From Lunularia cruciata (Eukaryota > Streptophyta > Marchantiopsida > Lunulariales > Lunulariaceae), in assembly GCA_948567375.1 (NCBI GenBank), contig OX419755.1:45017001-45081000 (forward strand): a stretch of DNA of 64,000 bases. The letters are read 5' to 3'. The number at the start of each line of letters is the position of its first letter. Position 1 is the stretch's first letter. Shown here in pieces: positions 1 to 11,100 of this stretch. The notes beneath the pieces are model-generated. The model was not told the DNA's origin, made no database searches, and saw only the letters and a program-made list of their open reading frames with translations. The position numbers and the translations under genes were made by a program.

Positions 1-640
1 TACAAAGTATGAAAGTGAGAGTGGTACCCCTGATGCCTAACATGATAAGCTCTTGCGCACTCCCTCACAAATGTGTCAAATGTTGTGTCCATTGCTCCAT
101 ATAACTCCAAGGCTAGAGGAACAAAGAGGTGACCTTGCTGCATGCCCCTATACTTGGAGACCTTGCAACTTGCTGCTGCACTCGCCGCCCATCCAAGGGG
201 ATGGGTAATCACTCCCTCCAAAACTATATCTCGTGTAGGGTCCGTAATCACGACATCCGCTATTGTCACCTGATCATCTTGGACCAAGTATAAGTCTGCC
301 CTGTCACGTGTCGTCTGCAAAGCATACGAACGCTCTCTCCAAGCCAAGTATCCACTCTCTCGTGCCATAGCAAACACTATGTCCCTAATGGAATCATGGG
401 TAGCTATCCTCTGTCCTCCAAAAGGACACCGTGTCATGTGGACCGCTGGTGCATCTAGTGTAGAACCACACTCACAAGTGAGTAATGAAGATGCAGATGG
501 GTGGACCAAACCTAGGCGAAACTTCATCGCTGTAGAGAAAGTAGCTGGTGCGAGTCGAAATGCCCTAATGCACGATCAGCTAGGATCCATGAGCCTACAC
601 CCTTGCCGGAGCAAGAGCAAAGACATGCTCTAGTAGCCTG
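1..640 (-). pseudogene. Zinc cluster plus PD-(D/E)XK-like nuclease domain of non-LTR copy 1 (partial)
   Basis: The minus strand reads as a long frame from about 590 to 1. It starts with a cluster CECGSTLDAPAVHMTRC (two Cys, His, Cys; about 480-425), followed by CPFGGQRIATHDSIRD. Further on are RADLYLVQDD and IADVVITDPTRD, then a Lys in CKVSKYRG and LFVPLALELYG. The acidic D...DVVI...K spacing is the type of motif seen in restriction-like endonucleases at the C-terminus of some non-LTR elements, where the nuclease nicks the target for reverse transcription. The end of the domain lies outside the window; copy 2 (29,950-30,360) shows what follows. The catalytic role is inferred. Confidence 0.6.
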
Positions 641-1399
641 AGGAATGGATGAGTCTACTAAGAGAGAATGTAGCATATGCTCACACTGTCGCTACATCAA
701 GGAAGATTGTAAACCTCTAGTCCAATCTGACAATAGTGAAGCAAAAGGTGGAAAATCCTCTTGTGCTCGAGGGGATAAACTATCTCTTGTCTGCCACAAT
801 AACACATGGAGAGAATAGGATCCTCCTTCCACCTCTATCACATAAGTCTCCAAAACCGGCCTATCAACAACCACAAAATGGGAGGAAAGTAAAGGTGCCG
901 AGAGAGCTCAACTACCCAAAAACACTATAGGTGCTATCTCCTCCATAGAAAGCACGCTAACCTCACCACATGAGATTGGTAGAGCCGTCTGTCTATGTGC
1001 CAAATCCCCTGTCACACACTCAAAAGTCCTTGGTCCAATAATATCACCAAAGACTCCCATAATGCTCTTATTAAATGCTCCCAAACTTGATAGGAAGGAC
1101 TGTGAGGCAGGAACTATACGGATGAGGTAGGATGGTCGACAAGAAATACTGGAAGAGAGTATACCAAATGGCACCTATATATCTCCTAATAATAGAAGGT
1201 CATCCACATGGAGAACATCCTTTGCAAGGGCAACGTCTAAGAAGCGTGTGACAAAATCCTCTGATCTTAATGGCACTTCAAGAACACTAAGTCCATCTAT
1301 GGATGTGATACACCTTCTGGAAGCTCAAGGTGGGGAGAGATACCTAAAGGGGACCATGCCCTACACTTTGACACCTTGACTCTCAAGCCTACTAGATGT

Positions 1400-2190
1400 A
1401 GCTTGAATAGTTAAGTAGTCAAAGGCATGCCTAATCTAATCTATAGGGCCTATGATGTGTGTATCATCTGCCAAGGAGGGAAATACACAACCTGGCATGG
1501 CCAAAGTAGTAGATAGGAGAGCTCTAAAGTGAGCCATGGCAAATAAGCCCCCCCTCCTTTACATGTACCAACAGCTGACTCCAAGACGGTGACTCCCTCA
1601 TGTGAACCACCATGCTGGTAGTAAAGGGAAGCAGGAGAGCTATAAAAAGATTGCACAAAAGGAATGAGACTCGCCAAGGATCCACCAGCCTCCCTAAGCT
1701 CTCTAAAGATGGATGCACGTGAGATGCTATTAAAAGCATTCTCAACATCCACATGTAGGACGACCCACTCCGGATGGATATCTAGGAGTGCTCTAATGCC
1801 TAGAGATATAACCTTACATCCACTAGGTGTAGTTACTCCAAACTGATGTGGACTAAGGTGCTGTCAAAAGTGAGAACAATGTTGAAAGACAATAGTACAA
1901 CTGACCAAACGCAAAAAGATCTCTCCAATAGCAATCAGTTTAATGCCTCCTATGCCCTTCTCCATCACGAGATGTCGACTAGCACCTAATACTTGACTAA
2001 CAGACATAGGAATGTCTCCTCTCGCTACTACTGCAACCACCTAAAACAACTCGATAAAACCACTAGAAGGATCATCTGCCTGGAAGGCATCTCTAAGGTG
2101 CTCATAAACCATCTCTAACAAGCCTCATGAGGAAAGGCGAGTGGCAGTGCACAATGCTTGTGCAAATAGTGACCTATCAAGATATAAAGG
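1400..2190 (-). pseudogene. Reverse transcriptase domain of non-LTR copy 1
   Basis: Motif A reads VDVENAFNS (1752-1726), followed by a stretch of the form FRELREAGGSLASLIPFVQS. Motif C reads FPSLADDTHIIG, with the catalytic Asp pair at 1471-1461. Motif B should give a QGDPLG-type loop, but the copy instead has a G-rich run near 1550-1535 and changes frame there; copy 2 keeps a CATRDPLG sequence at this point. The RT is therefore broken here by a small deletion or frameshift. The sequence upstream (2469-2191) matches the pre-RT region, with the signature LRSLHPIAVEG. Confidence 0.68.
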
Positions 2191-3060
2191 CTACTCAGGT
2201 TGATAATCTAAGACCTCTAGTGGTAGTCCCTCTACTGCTATAGGATGTAGTGAGCGTAGAGAAGAGATAGTCTCATCAATAGGACTCGCTATAGACAAAG
2301 GATGTAGCACTCGTGCTGCTCTACTAAACTCTCCCGCTTGACCCAATGTCCTACATTGTCTCAATTGAGTGGACTCCCTGGTATTTTGTGGCGATGCTTG
2401 TCTTCTAAATTGTGTAGCCCAATAGACTCCTCCTAAAGGTCTGCCCAATCCTTCGCTCGGAATAGACAAAATATAGCAGCCACCTCTCTATGCCCCGCAC
2501 ATCCCCCTCTAGCATAACAAAGACACCATCAAGGGAGTAGGAGAAATAGGAACCATGCTAACTCCTCCAAGGGATCACGTGCCAAACGATCAAGTGGTAG
2601 GCGAAAAGCCAGTCTAGCCTCATCATGGAGTGTATGGGGTAGCCTATGGAATAGACATGGACATGGAAAACTAGTCTCAAATAACCCCAAAATGCAACCC
2701 GCTTGAGAAGCTAACCACTCCCACGACTCAATCGGTATCCTTGGAACGATCAACAAAGGGATAAAAGAAACGTGTGTAATCCCGAGTGTCATTGCTATCG
2801 ATTGGCTAGATGTGGTTGCTCGTCTTACGTGAGCATCCCAAGTGGTCCAATCATAGTCCTTCTGCATCCTTCCCATATGGGTTTTTACCCCTTGCAAGGT
2901 AAAGCGTCGGTGATACACCCGGGCATGGTGTATCCAGACTCGCTCTAGGCGATCCCACATCGGAAAGTGTAGCCATTGTTAGCATAAGAATACCGATAGT
3001 AACACATGCTGCTCCTCTCCGTATCTCCCAATATATGCAAATCACAACATTTCACGTCCT
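2190..3060 (-). pseudogene. N-terminal region of non-LTR copy 1
   Basis: Two open stretches (2960-2529 and 2469-2191) belong to the element's protein upstream of the RT. They read MWDRLERVWIHHARVYHRRF and later FRRQASPQNTRESTQLRQ. No catalytic motif is visible. The same DNA is present, heavily mutated, at 20,270-21,163 in copy 2, which shows that it is part of the transposon and not a host gene. The zinc-finger-like segment seen near 20.2 kb in copy 2 appears to be missing here, so this copy probably carries an internal deletion near 3060. Confidence 0.55.
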
Positions 3061-3350
3061 AACTTACATAAGAAAATAATCTCTCCAAACCCTAAAATCT
3101 ATAAGTTCTCATCACTTTCAATTTCCATCTCCAAAAATTTCAAATTAAATTCCCATTGAACTTAATCATGAAGACAAAAAATTAGAAATAAAAATTCTTG
3201 ATTCATTATTCTCAATATATAATGATCACTCTAAACCCTAAAAAAACTAAAAATCCTTTCCGCATAACTTTCTACTACATTCTCCCTAATCTTCAATCGA
3301 GATACCAATGAAACCGAAATTGAAAAACGAAATTAATCTACTATTCACTC
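3061..3350 (-). other. 5' leader of non-LTR copy 1
   Basis: This AT-rich DNA has no open frame. On the minus strand it resembles the sequence just left of the copia insertion (14,090-14,334): both carry a TTTTCAATTT.GGTTTCATT stretch and, further on, GTGAT.ATT...TGAGAATAA. It is therefore most likely the untranslated 5' part of the element. Composition changes sharply to CpG-rich sequence beyond about 3560, which sets an approximate outer limit. Confidence 0.45.
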
Positions 3351-4030
3351 GGAGTGCTAAGTGCTGGAGAACCCTCGTACGGTATAGATATCCTATCCCG
3401 TCTCTCCCTCTCCTCTCCCGTCTCCACACTCTCCCGCAACTCCAGCCCTCAAATACCATCAGTCTTATTTTTTATTTGTCGGTATATCACAATTCGTTAT
3501 TTATTACACCCAATCCTAAACACCAAGACAAAAGACAGCATGTATGTACTCAGCAAATGCATCTCGAAGACTAAGGATCCAAGTGGAAGGGCCGTAACAT
3601 TTAGAGGCGTAAGGGGCGCGCGGGTCGTCTGGTCAGGTGAAAGAGCCTACCCGCGACTCGCGCATGGGACGCGAAACGGGCATGGCAGAGTAGGTCGGGG
3701 GAAGAATGAGTGCAGAAGAACGCGAGAAAGGATGAGCAAACGAAGCCCAGTGATCTTTACGAGACGAGAACGCGGCTAGAGCAAAGCGCGAGCTAGGACG
3801 AGCAGCAAAGAAACTGGCAGAGCGAGCAGCGAGGAAACTAGGACGAGAGAGAGAGAAAAAGAGTGAGAGAGAGCGCTGCAAGGGTTCGAGACAGGAAGAT
3901 AGGGAAGGCTGATTAGTCAATCCTGTCGAAGAGTACTCGAACACCGACAATTTGCAGCCAGGTACGGTATAACCCACCGAAATCGATTTCCTGCGTTTTC
4001 GTCGGTTACTGTGTCCAAGCAATGTGGTGA
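3351..4030 (+). promoter_or_regulatory. CpG-rich block, possible promoter/5' UTR exon
   Basis: About 3560-4020 is much richer in G+C and CpG than anything else within 3 kb (for example GGCGCGCGGGTCGTC near 3614). It ends in purine-rich GAGAGAGAGA tracts. A good splice donor (CAG|GTACGG) lies at about 3961. The sequence is not conserved coding: reading frames through it are low-complexity and I recognise no domain. It could be the transcription start region of the LIF2-like gene, joined to it by a long 5' UTR intron, or of an unrelated non-coding transcript. Inference only. Confidence 0.3.
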
Positions 4031-6500
4031 TGTTTTTTTTTGTGTTCGTTGATTGCCAGAAAGGTTTTGCCCAGACAACGGAGGTAGAATAAGCCTGTAG
4101 AATAAGCTTGAGGCTATGTTGTATGCAAGGGTTGTGGACTATGTTTGTTGTCGTGAGGAAGGAGGATGTTTGTGATGTTTAATATAAGCTTGTTGCGTTT
4201 TTCCGAGCGTACCTGTGCCGGCGATCGTTTGTCGGTGGCTATTCTTGGGGAACATGGTCTGCGGGTGTTTTCCTTGCCTTCGTGCAATTGTTGATATTGA
4301 CAGCTTTAGGTTTAGTATCGGGAGATTAGCTTAACATAACAATCCTACCTATGTGGAATGCTATTGTCGTAAGGTGCGTGGAACACGGACCCCTATTGAG
4401 GGCCCTCTGAGTCTATCGCGTAAGTATTCCAGACGTTACGATGCAGACTGTTAGCCCCTTTCTGGATCGGTCTCTCTCTCATTAAAGGACTTTGCCGCGT
4501 CTCCCTGCGTGCTGTTCTTATCTGATTACTTGCATCTCATATTGCGCCGTACACAGTGTACGACCCCCGAGTTCAAGGGTACGCAGTAGTGTTTATCATC
4601 TGTCAACATACCAAACGTTCCCAACCCATACTTCGTATCTGTCAACATCGTCTGTTTTGCTCGACTTTAGGTATTCTCATCCGAGAGCTAGCTCAGAGTC
4701 TTTCCTCATCTCATCGGTTTCGGTCATATGCGATCCTTGTCCAAGTAGAATGAATGCATGTGATTATCACGTGCGGTCATCTCAACTTGAACTTTAGCTT
4801 ATTCTACCCTTGTGAAGGTACAAGCACTTGGCACATACTAGCTAGCTCTCTCGGTTGGTTGCGACTTCTTGGTTGATTTTCTTCTTGTGTTTTTTCTCCG
4901 AAGGGTTACATCCATTTACGTCTACCTAGCGTGTCAGTAACATACAGTAGCATATAGTTTGGAAGCCTGAAAGCAGATTCTGAAGAGTGGTACGACCTTC
5001 TGAGAAAAGTTCTCTTCAGAAAGTCCAGCCCTAGCACTCACATTTGCTAAGCCGCTCGATGGAAGTCTGCCCAATAATGTGGCCCATATATGTGATCTCG
5101 AAAAACACAACTACAGAGCGAGGTGTCGGTTCTGAGCCCCTGTGAGTAGTAAAAGGTGAGTTAACGTGAAGTTACAGCTAGATTGAGTAATTGCTGACCA
5201 TGACTGCAAGGGGGTTACCTTCTCGTACAGTTAGCACATTCACCGCCATTAAATTACAGTAAGTTGAGGGTATACGCACTACAATTCGGACGATATACAA
5301 GGGCCCTTGTTCAGAAGATATAGATGAGAGCATTAATCTAACACTCCTTGGAACTCAAAAGCTTTCACGTATACCAAAGCTGCTAGCTTGCGCATCAGTT
5401 ATGACTCCGAATACCAGAAATTTCCAAGACTGCCCCATGGAGAAAGCTGCAACGGAGTTGTATTGTTCCTAAGGATGTGCAAAATAAGACTCATTGTTAA
5501 TTTCTCAAAGTACCAGAAAGTCATCCCATAGGAAAGTCTTCCAAAGTTTTTTGAGTTCAAGGAAAAATGGGACTCTGTGTATGGATCCCCAGTTGACGTC
5601 GAATGTTTTCTTGCACTAGATCTCTTGATCAAAATTTCCTCTCCACTTGATACTTTGTATGTTTGGAGGCTTCAGAATGTGTTCTGTCTTCACAATTTCT
5701 ATTTTTGCCGCACCGCACATTACGGAGCAGAGCAAGCACAGAGTCGTTGGGTCCGAGTACTTGCAATCTAGCTCTTCTGTTGAAATTGGGGCAAATGTAC
5801 TTGAAGTCTTTCGGCTCGAAGTATAAAGTGGGCACATCTACCTGTAGGTCAGGGTCCCAACCTGGATTGGGTCTTATAGTTACAAAGCTGACATCTTCAG
5901 TCGTGTGTCATGTAAGCGACTTAGATACAACGAGGCTCCTGTCTTCCATTGTTTATATCGCTTAGTTTTATAGGTCAGTCCGCGATCAGTCGTATCTTCG
6001 TTCTCATGACTTGGACCGATCCATTCCCGTTTCCTTTAAAGTTGTAAACCGGGACGTAGCTTTGTGCATTCGTTTATCTTCCATTATGAGGTAAGAATTT
6101 ACGGGCGATACTTGCATTGCACTCAGCTTTCTTGGCACCGTGCAGGGTACTGACGAAGTCATGCAGGTTATCGTACCGACTTACTGTGAGATGACTGCTT
6201 CTTCCTTATTCTGTTTAGTAGTGTTGACAATCTCATGCTGACATAGAGCATGGAGGGGTTACCCCAGTTTTCATTCACTTGCCCGTGGGGATGTCTCATA
6301 CTTTGTGAGACTCGGGCAGTTTATGTCCTGTGCACTAACACCTTCATGCTCGCAACACTTCATGCTTCTCTCTCAAGGTTACACTTTCTCGCACTCACTA
6401 TGTACTGGAGGCACCTATGCATCGAAAACATCATTCTAACCCCTCTATGCAGACTTAACCATGCTTAGAGCTCTTTGTAACTGATTCTTATGATACAGCT
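4031..6500. other. Non-coding stretch, no feature recognised
   Basis: No convincing open frame, RNA gene or transposon motif is seen. Small ORFs (for example near 4492-4797, 5663-5965 and 6250-6468) have no recognisable domain. Composition is balanced and T-rich in places, compatible with intron or intergenic DNA upstream of the LIF2-like gene. Confidence 0.5.
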
Positions 6501-6504
6501 GATA

Positions 6505-6900
6505 CGAGGGGTTCTGTATCTCATTACGCAACATGTAACTTGCACACGTTCATACTTCCAGTTCATATGCACGTTCTCGGTTCCATTCTTAGTTGGTTCT
6601 GGATCCCCCGTTTGTCGAACGTCTTCTGCTCCCATTTCTCAAATATGGAACTGATCTGTAGGTGCTACTTTTGAAACGTATCAATTACGTCTTTACTTCT
6701 CCTTATCTTCGTAATGTTAGATTCACTTGAATTCGATTTCCTTAGAGGCAATTCATTTCGATTTGCACACGTTCATGCTTGCATTTCATGTGCACTTCAT
6801 ATGCACGTTCTCGGTTCCCATACTTAGTGGGTTGTGGATCCCCCGTTCTTCCAACGGCTTCTGCTCTCATTTCTCAAATATGTAACTGATAGTTCTGACG
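6505..6900 (+). repeat. Diverged local duplication (period about 230 bp)
   Basis: A block starting TGCACACGTTCAT at 6541 recurs diverged from about 6774. Shared landmarks in order are the TGCACACGTTCAT start, GCACGTTCTCGGTTCC, GGATCCCCCGTT, CTTCTGCTC and ATTTCTCAAATATG. The second copy has a small internal insertion. It is non-coding and part of the repetitive region upstream of the LIF2-like gene. Confidence 0.65.
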
Positions 6901-6948
6901 ATCGTTCCTAGGTTACCATCATGTGTCACACAGAGTCAGTCCATGTGA

Positions 6949-7375
6949 GACGTGGGTATGGAACCGGGTTGTTTACAACGGGTTCTATATTTCATTCCCT
7001 AACATGTGTATTCCTATATGCATTTCCCTATTATCGTACACAAGACTGCCCGATTCTTTTTAGCTTGAAATTCGGAACTGCAGTGCCGTTTGAGTTCTCT
7101 CAAAGTACATGCCCTGTACACTAACTCCTTCTGGCCCGAATTCTCATCTCCGTCAAGGAGATGACGTGGGTATGGAACCGGGTTGTTTACAACGGGTTCT
7201 ATATTTCATTCCCTAACATGTGTATTCCTATATGCATTTCCCTATTATCGTACACAAGACTGCTCGATTCTTTTTAGCTTGAAATTCGGAACTGCAGTGC
7301 CGTTTGAGTTCTCTCAAAGTACATGCCCTGTACACTAACTCCTTCTGGCCCGAATTCTCATCTCCGTCAAGGAGA
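6949..7375 (+). repeat. 214-bp tandem duplication
   Basis: Unit 1 (6949-7162) and unit 2 (7163-7375) are almost identical: I see a single C/T difference, in the GCCCGATTC/GCTCGATTC position. Each unit begins GACGTGGGTATGGAACC and ends near CGTCAAGGAGA. Such near-identity implies a very recent duplication or an assembly duplication. Neither unit encodes a recognisable protein. Confidence 0.92.
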
Positions 7376-8190
7376 ACCTGTTGAGAAACTGTTGAGTTTG
7401 TTAATTATCAAACTACAATCGGGCTTGCTGTCGTCTGTGTTCCCGTAAGAGTCATGCTGGTACTGTCCGTCAGATACAGAATATTTGTCTTCACTATAAT
7501 TTTATGGGTAGTGGTATGAAATCAATTTAGTCAATCAGAGAAAGTTGTGGGGGTGGCATTCATATGTTGGACATCCTCGCCTACTGTACGTGTTCTTTAC
7601 AGTTCAGACTATGCAATTGGGTCAATATAGTAACGAATATTGTTGTATGAGGCTTCCTCTTTTAACCTTATTTCTAATAATATCTGCTGCGGCTAATATC
7701 AATCTTTCTGGACTTCCTTTTCAATTTCTGTAATGTGTTTGCGTTTTGAGAGGAGAGAAGTTTCTCATAAGTCATAAGGCCGTAGCATATGATTTCACAA
7801 CTTAACAGTGAGTAATGCTTGTGTTCTCTGTGCACATGTGGGGCATCCTCTTTAATCTCACTTACACAAGGCTTTTGTTCTACACATTGCTGCTTGAGGG
7901 CCTCTTTCAGCTGATTCCTTTCAGTGTAGTTTTCCCACATCCTTTCAAATAAGTCGCAATGCGCCCAGGAGGCATATCTCATATATCTTATCTCATGGCC
8001 CTCAGAGCTTTTCCTTCGAGATTCTCACTCAGCAGCACCTTCTGGTGCCCTTTCCTCTGTCCTCGTTTTCCTCCACTTGTCTTCTCTTCTCTGCAAATGC
8101 TCCTGTTTCCTTCTCCTACTCCACAGCTGCACTGCAAGCTCGTAGGTGAGGCTCCTGTTTGCTGGCCGGCGAGGAGATCTATCAGTGGTC
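7376..8190 (+). promoter_or_regulatory. Upstream region and probable 5' UTR of the LIF2-like gene
   Basis: The last 200 bases before the start codon are rich in C and T (CTTCTCCTACTCC, TTTCCTCTGTCC), typical of plant 5' leaders. A strong acceptor-like sequence, CTCCTACTCCACAG, ends at 8126 after a long pyrimidine tract. The leader may therefore contain the end of a 5' UTR intron. No clear TATA box was identified. Confidence 0.4.
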
Positions 8191-11100
8191 ATGGCGGATG
8201 ACTCGGCATCTCCAGAGGTGATCCATAGTGATCATGACGAAGAGCAGGTTGACATTGATGGTGATGTCGACCCCGAAGATGAAGAGGCTGATGGGGCCGT
8301 CGATGTCGACGATGAAGAGAAAGGAGAGGGCCAGGAGGGGCTTGATCTTGAAATGCATGAAGACGAAGGTATTGGATACCAAGATGATCCTGATCAAGAT
8401 CAGGAGCTAGAGAGTGGTATGCCTAATGGGGAGCACGGAGAGGATGATGTCGTGGATGCGGTCGATGTAGCTGATGAAGAAGATGACGACGAAGACATTG
8501 TCACTGAAGAAATGCATAAACAAGTTCAGAAGGATGAAAAGGATGGTGAGAAAAGCGGGGAGCTGCTCACTCGTCCTCCTCATGGATCAGAGGTGTTTGT
8601 GGGGGGTGTCACACGAGACACGGCTGAGGAGGATCTTAGATCACTTTGTCAAAATTGTGGTGATATATATGAGGTACGAGCTTCAATCGTTTTTCTACCC
8701 TATGTTATATCATGCACTGTCGTATAATACTTTGAAAATCTGAACGCAGACCTGAATTTTTAGGTGGAGCAATTTGCGAATTATGCCTAATCAGTCCTTC
8801 GGTCGTTGGACAGAACTAGGCCTCACCCTAGGCGGAAACGAAATAATGTGGGCAATATGCAGGCTTAATGCAACAATATTAGCTTTAAATATTCAATTTT
8901 GTGGCCTTTCCTTGTTACCAGGTCCGGTTACTCAAGGATAAAGACACAGGGCAGAACAAGGGGTATGCTTTTGTGACATTCACTACCAGAGAGAGTGCCG
9001 AAAAGGCAATTGATACTTTGAACGACACAGAATTGAAGGTAACGTGGTACGACTTAGGACGAAGTATCGAGTACCAGCTTAGAAGCATATAGATTTTGAT
9101 AAGCCGATGGGCCGAAACGAAAGACTCCAAGACTACAGACTAGAGAATCAATGTGTGCCCCCTCCATGTTAATGGTCGTGATTTAAAGTGGAGGAGCAAC
9201 CCCGGAATAGACATCACGTAGTATCCCCACGAGGTTGGAGTGTAGTTGCCACCTGCATGTGACAAACAGTTATAATGATCTCTTTTCGGGTTAGATGTAT
9301 GACTCATATCTCGCTTCTGTCCTGCAGGGAAGGAAGTTGCGGTTTTCTCATTCCCAATCCAAGCATAGGTTATTTGTTGGCAATATCCCCAAAAATTGGG
9401 ACAAGGATGAGCTGGAGAAGGTCTTAGGTGAACAGGGTCCTGGTATACAAAGTGTTGAGCTTCTCAAGGTACATTGCGGAAACACTACAATTGATTCAAG
9501 ATGATTAACCACGATTGCTGAACTGTTCTGCCCAGAAAGTTTCCACAGGGATTTACACGAAGGATAATATTGGTCTGCCCTTGCTGTTCTAAAAGTTAGG
9601 ATGCTGCAAGGATATATGGTGGCTGTGTATATTTTGGTAGTGTGGCATGAAGTCAGAGCTGTCTGTTCCTCTTATCAATGAAACGTTAGTCTAGACTAAT
9701 CAACAAGAGGTCTTTGTGCACATGTGGGTATAACTTTCTTTATTGGTTTTCCAATCAGGACCCAAAGAATCCTGGCAAGAACCGGGGATTCGCTTTTGTG
9801 GAATACTACAACCATGCTTGCGCTGAGCATGCCAGGAGAGTTATGTCGAAGCCTAATTTTAGACTGGGAAGCAATACCCCTACCATTAGTTGGGCTGATC
9901 CCAGAGGTGGAGCTGATGCTACCTCAATGTCACAGGTTAGCAACTGTCTTAACTTGTACCGGTGACACTACCCCTAAAAGGCAGTTGACCGTCGGGAGTT
10001 CTGTCTGATGCAATAAGTGGATGCCACTAGCTAAATTTCTTTCCTTGTGCTGAATAGATTGCTAATAATAAGGCATCGAAACTTCCTCAGGATGTGCCTC
10101 AGATGTTGTAATCTTATTTGCTCTTTAAGTTGGCTGGCACTTGCGCACCTTATATTGTGTTACCGCCATCTACAACGGGTTCTGTATTCCACTATACAAT
10201 TATGTTACACCGTCTTCAATGCTTAACGTTTTCTGAATGTGTAATTCAGGTCAAAGTGGTTTATGTTCGCAATCTTCCCGATACAGTAACAGAAGAACAG
10301 CTTCAAAAGCTCTTCGAGCACCACGGAGAGGTTACGAAAGTTGTTCTCCCTTCAACTAAACCAGGGCAATCAAAACGAGACTTCGGGTTTGTACATTTTT
10401 CTGAACGAAGCAGTGCCCTTAAAGCCATCGAAAAGACAGAGGCTTATGAACTCGATGGTCAGTATTTTGTGCTCAAGAATCGAATTGTGTATCACAACGT
10501 TAGAATCACAACGTCAGAGTCATTCCTTGTGCAGTAAGCTTACCTGGGTATGCAACCTTGTTTAAATAACGGGTTTCGTATTCACTAATCAGTGTGTTCA
10601 CAACTTATCAGTGTTATTGAGTATCGCAAACGAAAACTGTGTAGACAACACCGAAGATCTATGAAGTGGTCTATGCTTGGCTGCTCGACTATTGCTTGCT
10701 TAGTCGCAGTCTTTTGGTCGTTTCTCGTAAAGTACAATCAATGTTTCATTTCCTGACTGCAGGCCGGGTGCTCGAAACATCGTTGGCTAAGCCTCCAACG
10801 GAGAAGAGACCACTGGGTCTGGAACCTGCGTATCCGCCGCAAAGAGCCGGACTTTTGCCTCAGTATCAAGCTCGAGCTGGGTATGGCTATGGTGCAGATA
10901 TTTACGGTGGTGTAAGTGGATATGGACCTACTCGAGCGTACAATCAGGTACGATTTTGTCACTCTAGTCAGTATTTATCCCGCCCGGAGTTAGTTGTACC
11001 CATTAACCGTCGACGGGTTTGTCTTAGTTGTAGTTCTCAAAGTTAAGTCTATTCTTCTTGTTAGTTCTGTTTTGTTATCTTGCCTGATATTTTATTGTAA

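Larger units (their letters stand above)
1..3350 (-). mobile_element. Non-LTR retrotransposon with C-terminal nuclease, copy 1 (3' end cut by window edge)
   Basis: Read on the minus strand this is one decayed reverse-transcriptase element. From its 5' side it has an AT-rich leader (3350-3060), an N-terminal protein region (about 3050-2190), an RT domain (about 2190-1400), a linker (1400-640), a zinc cluster (about 480-425) and a nuclease-like end running off the window at base 1. The assignment rests on protein motifs (RT motif A VDVENAFNS, motif C ADDT, CxC...H...C cluster, IADVVITDP) and on a second copy at 14.1-30.4 kb that aligns along the whole length. Frameshifts and stops are present, so it is not active. 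CpG is still common, so this copy is younger than the second. The clade is uncertain: the domain order fits restriction-like-endonuclease (R2-type or Utopia-like) elements and not the L1/RTE elements usual in plants. Confidence 0.72.

Noticed and set aside
8146-8190. Extension of the LIF2-like protein upstream to 8146
   Set aside because: The codon there is GTG, not ATG, in a eukaryotic gene. The first in-frame ATG is 8191 and gives the expected acidic N-terminus.
10458-10537. Read-through of LIF2-like exon 5 to 10,537
   Set aside because: Similarity ends at ELDG. A donor (G|GTCAGT) at 10,457/10,458 joined to 10,763 restores the conserved sequence, so the extension is intron.
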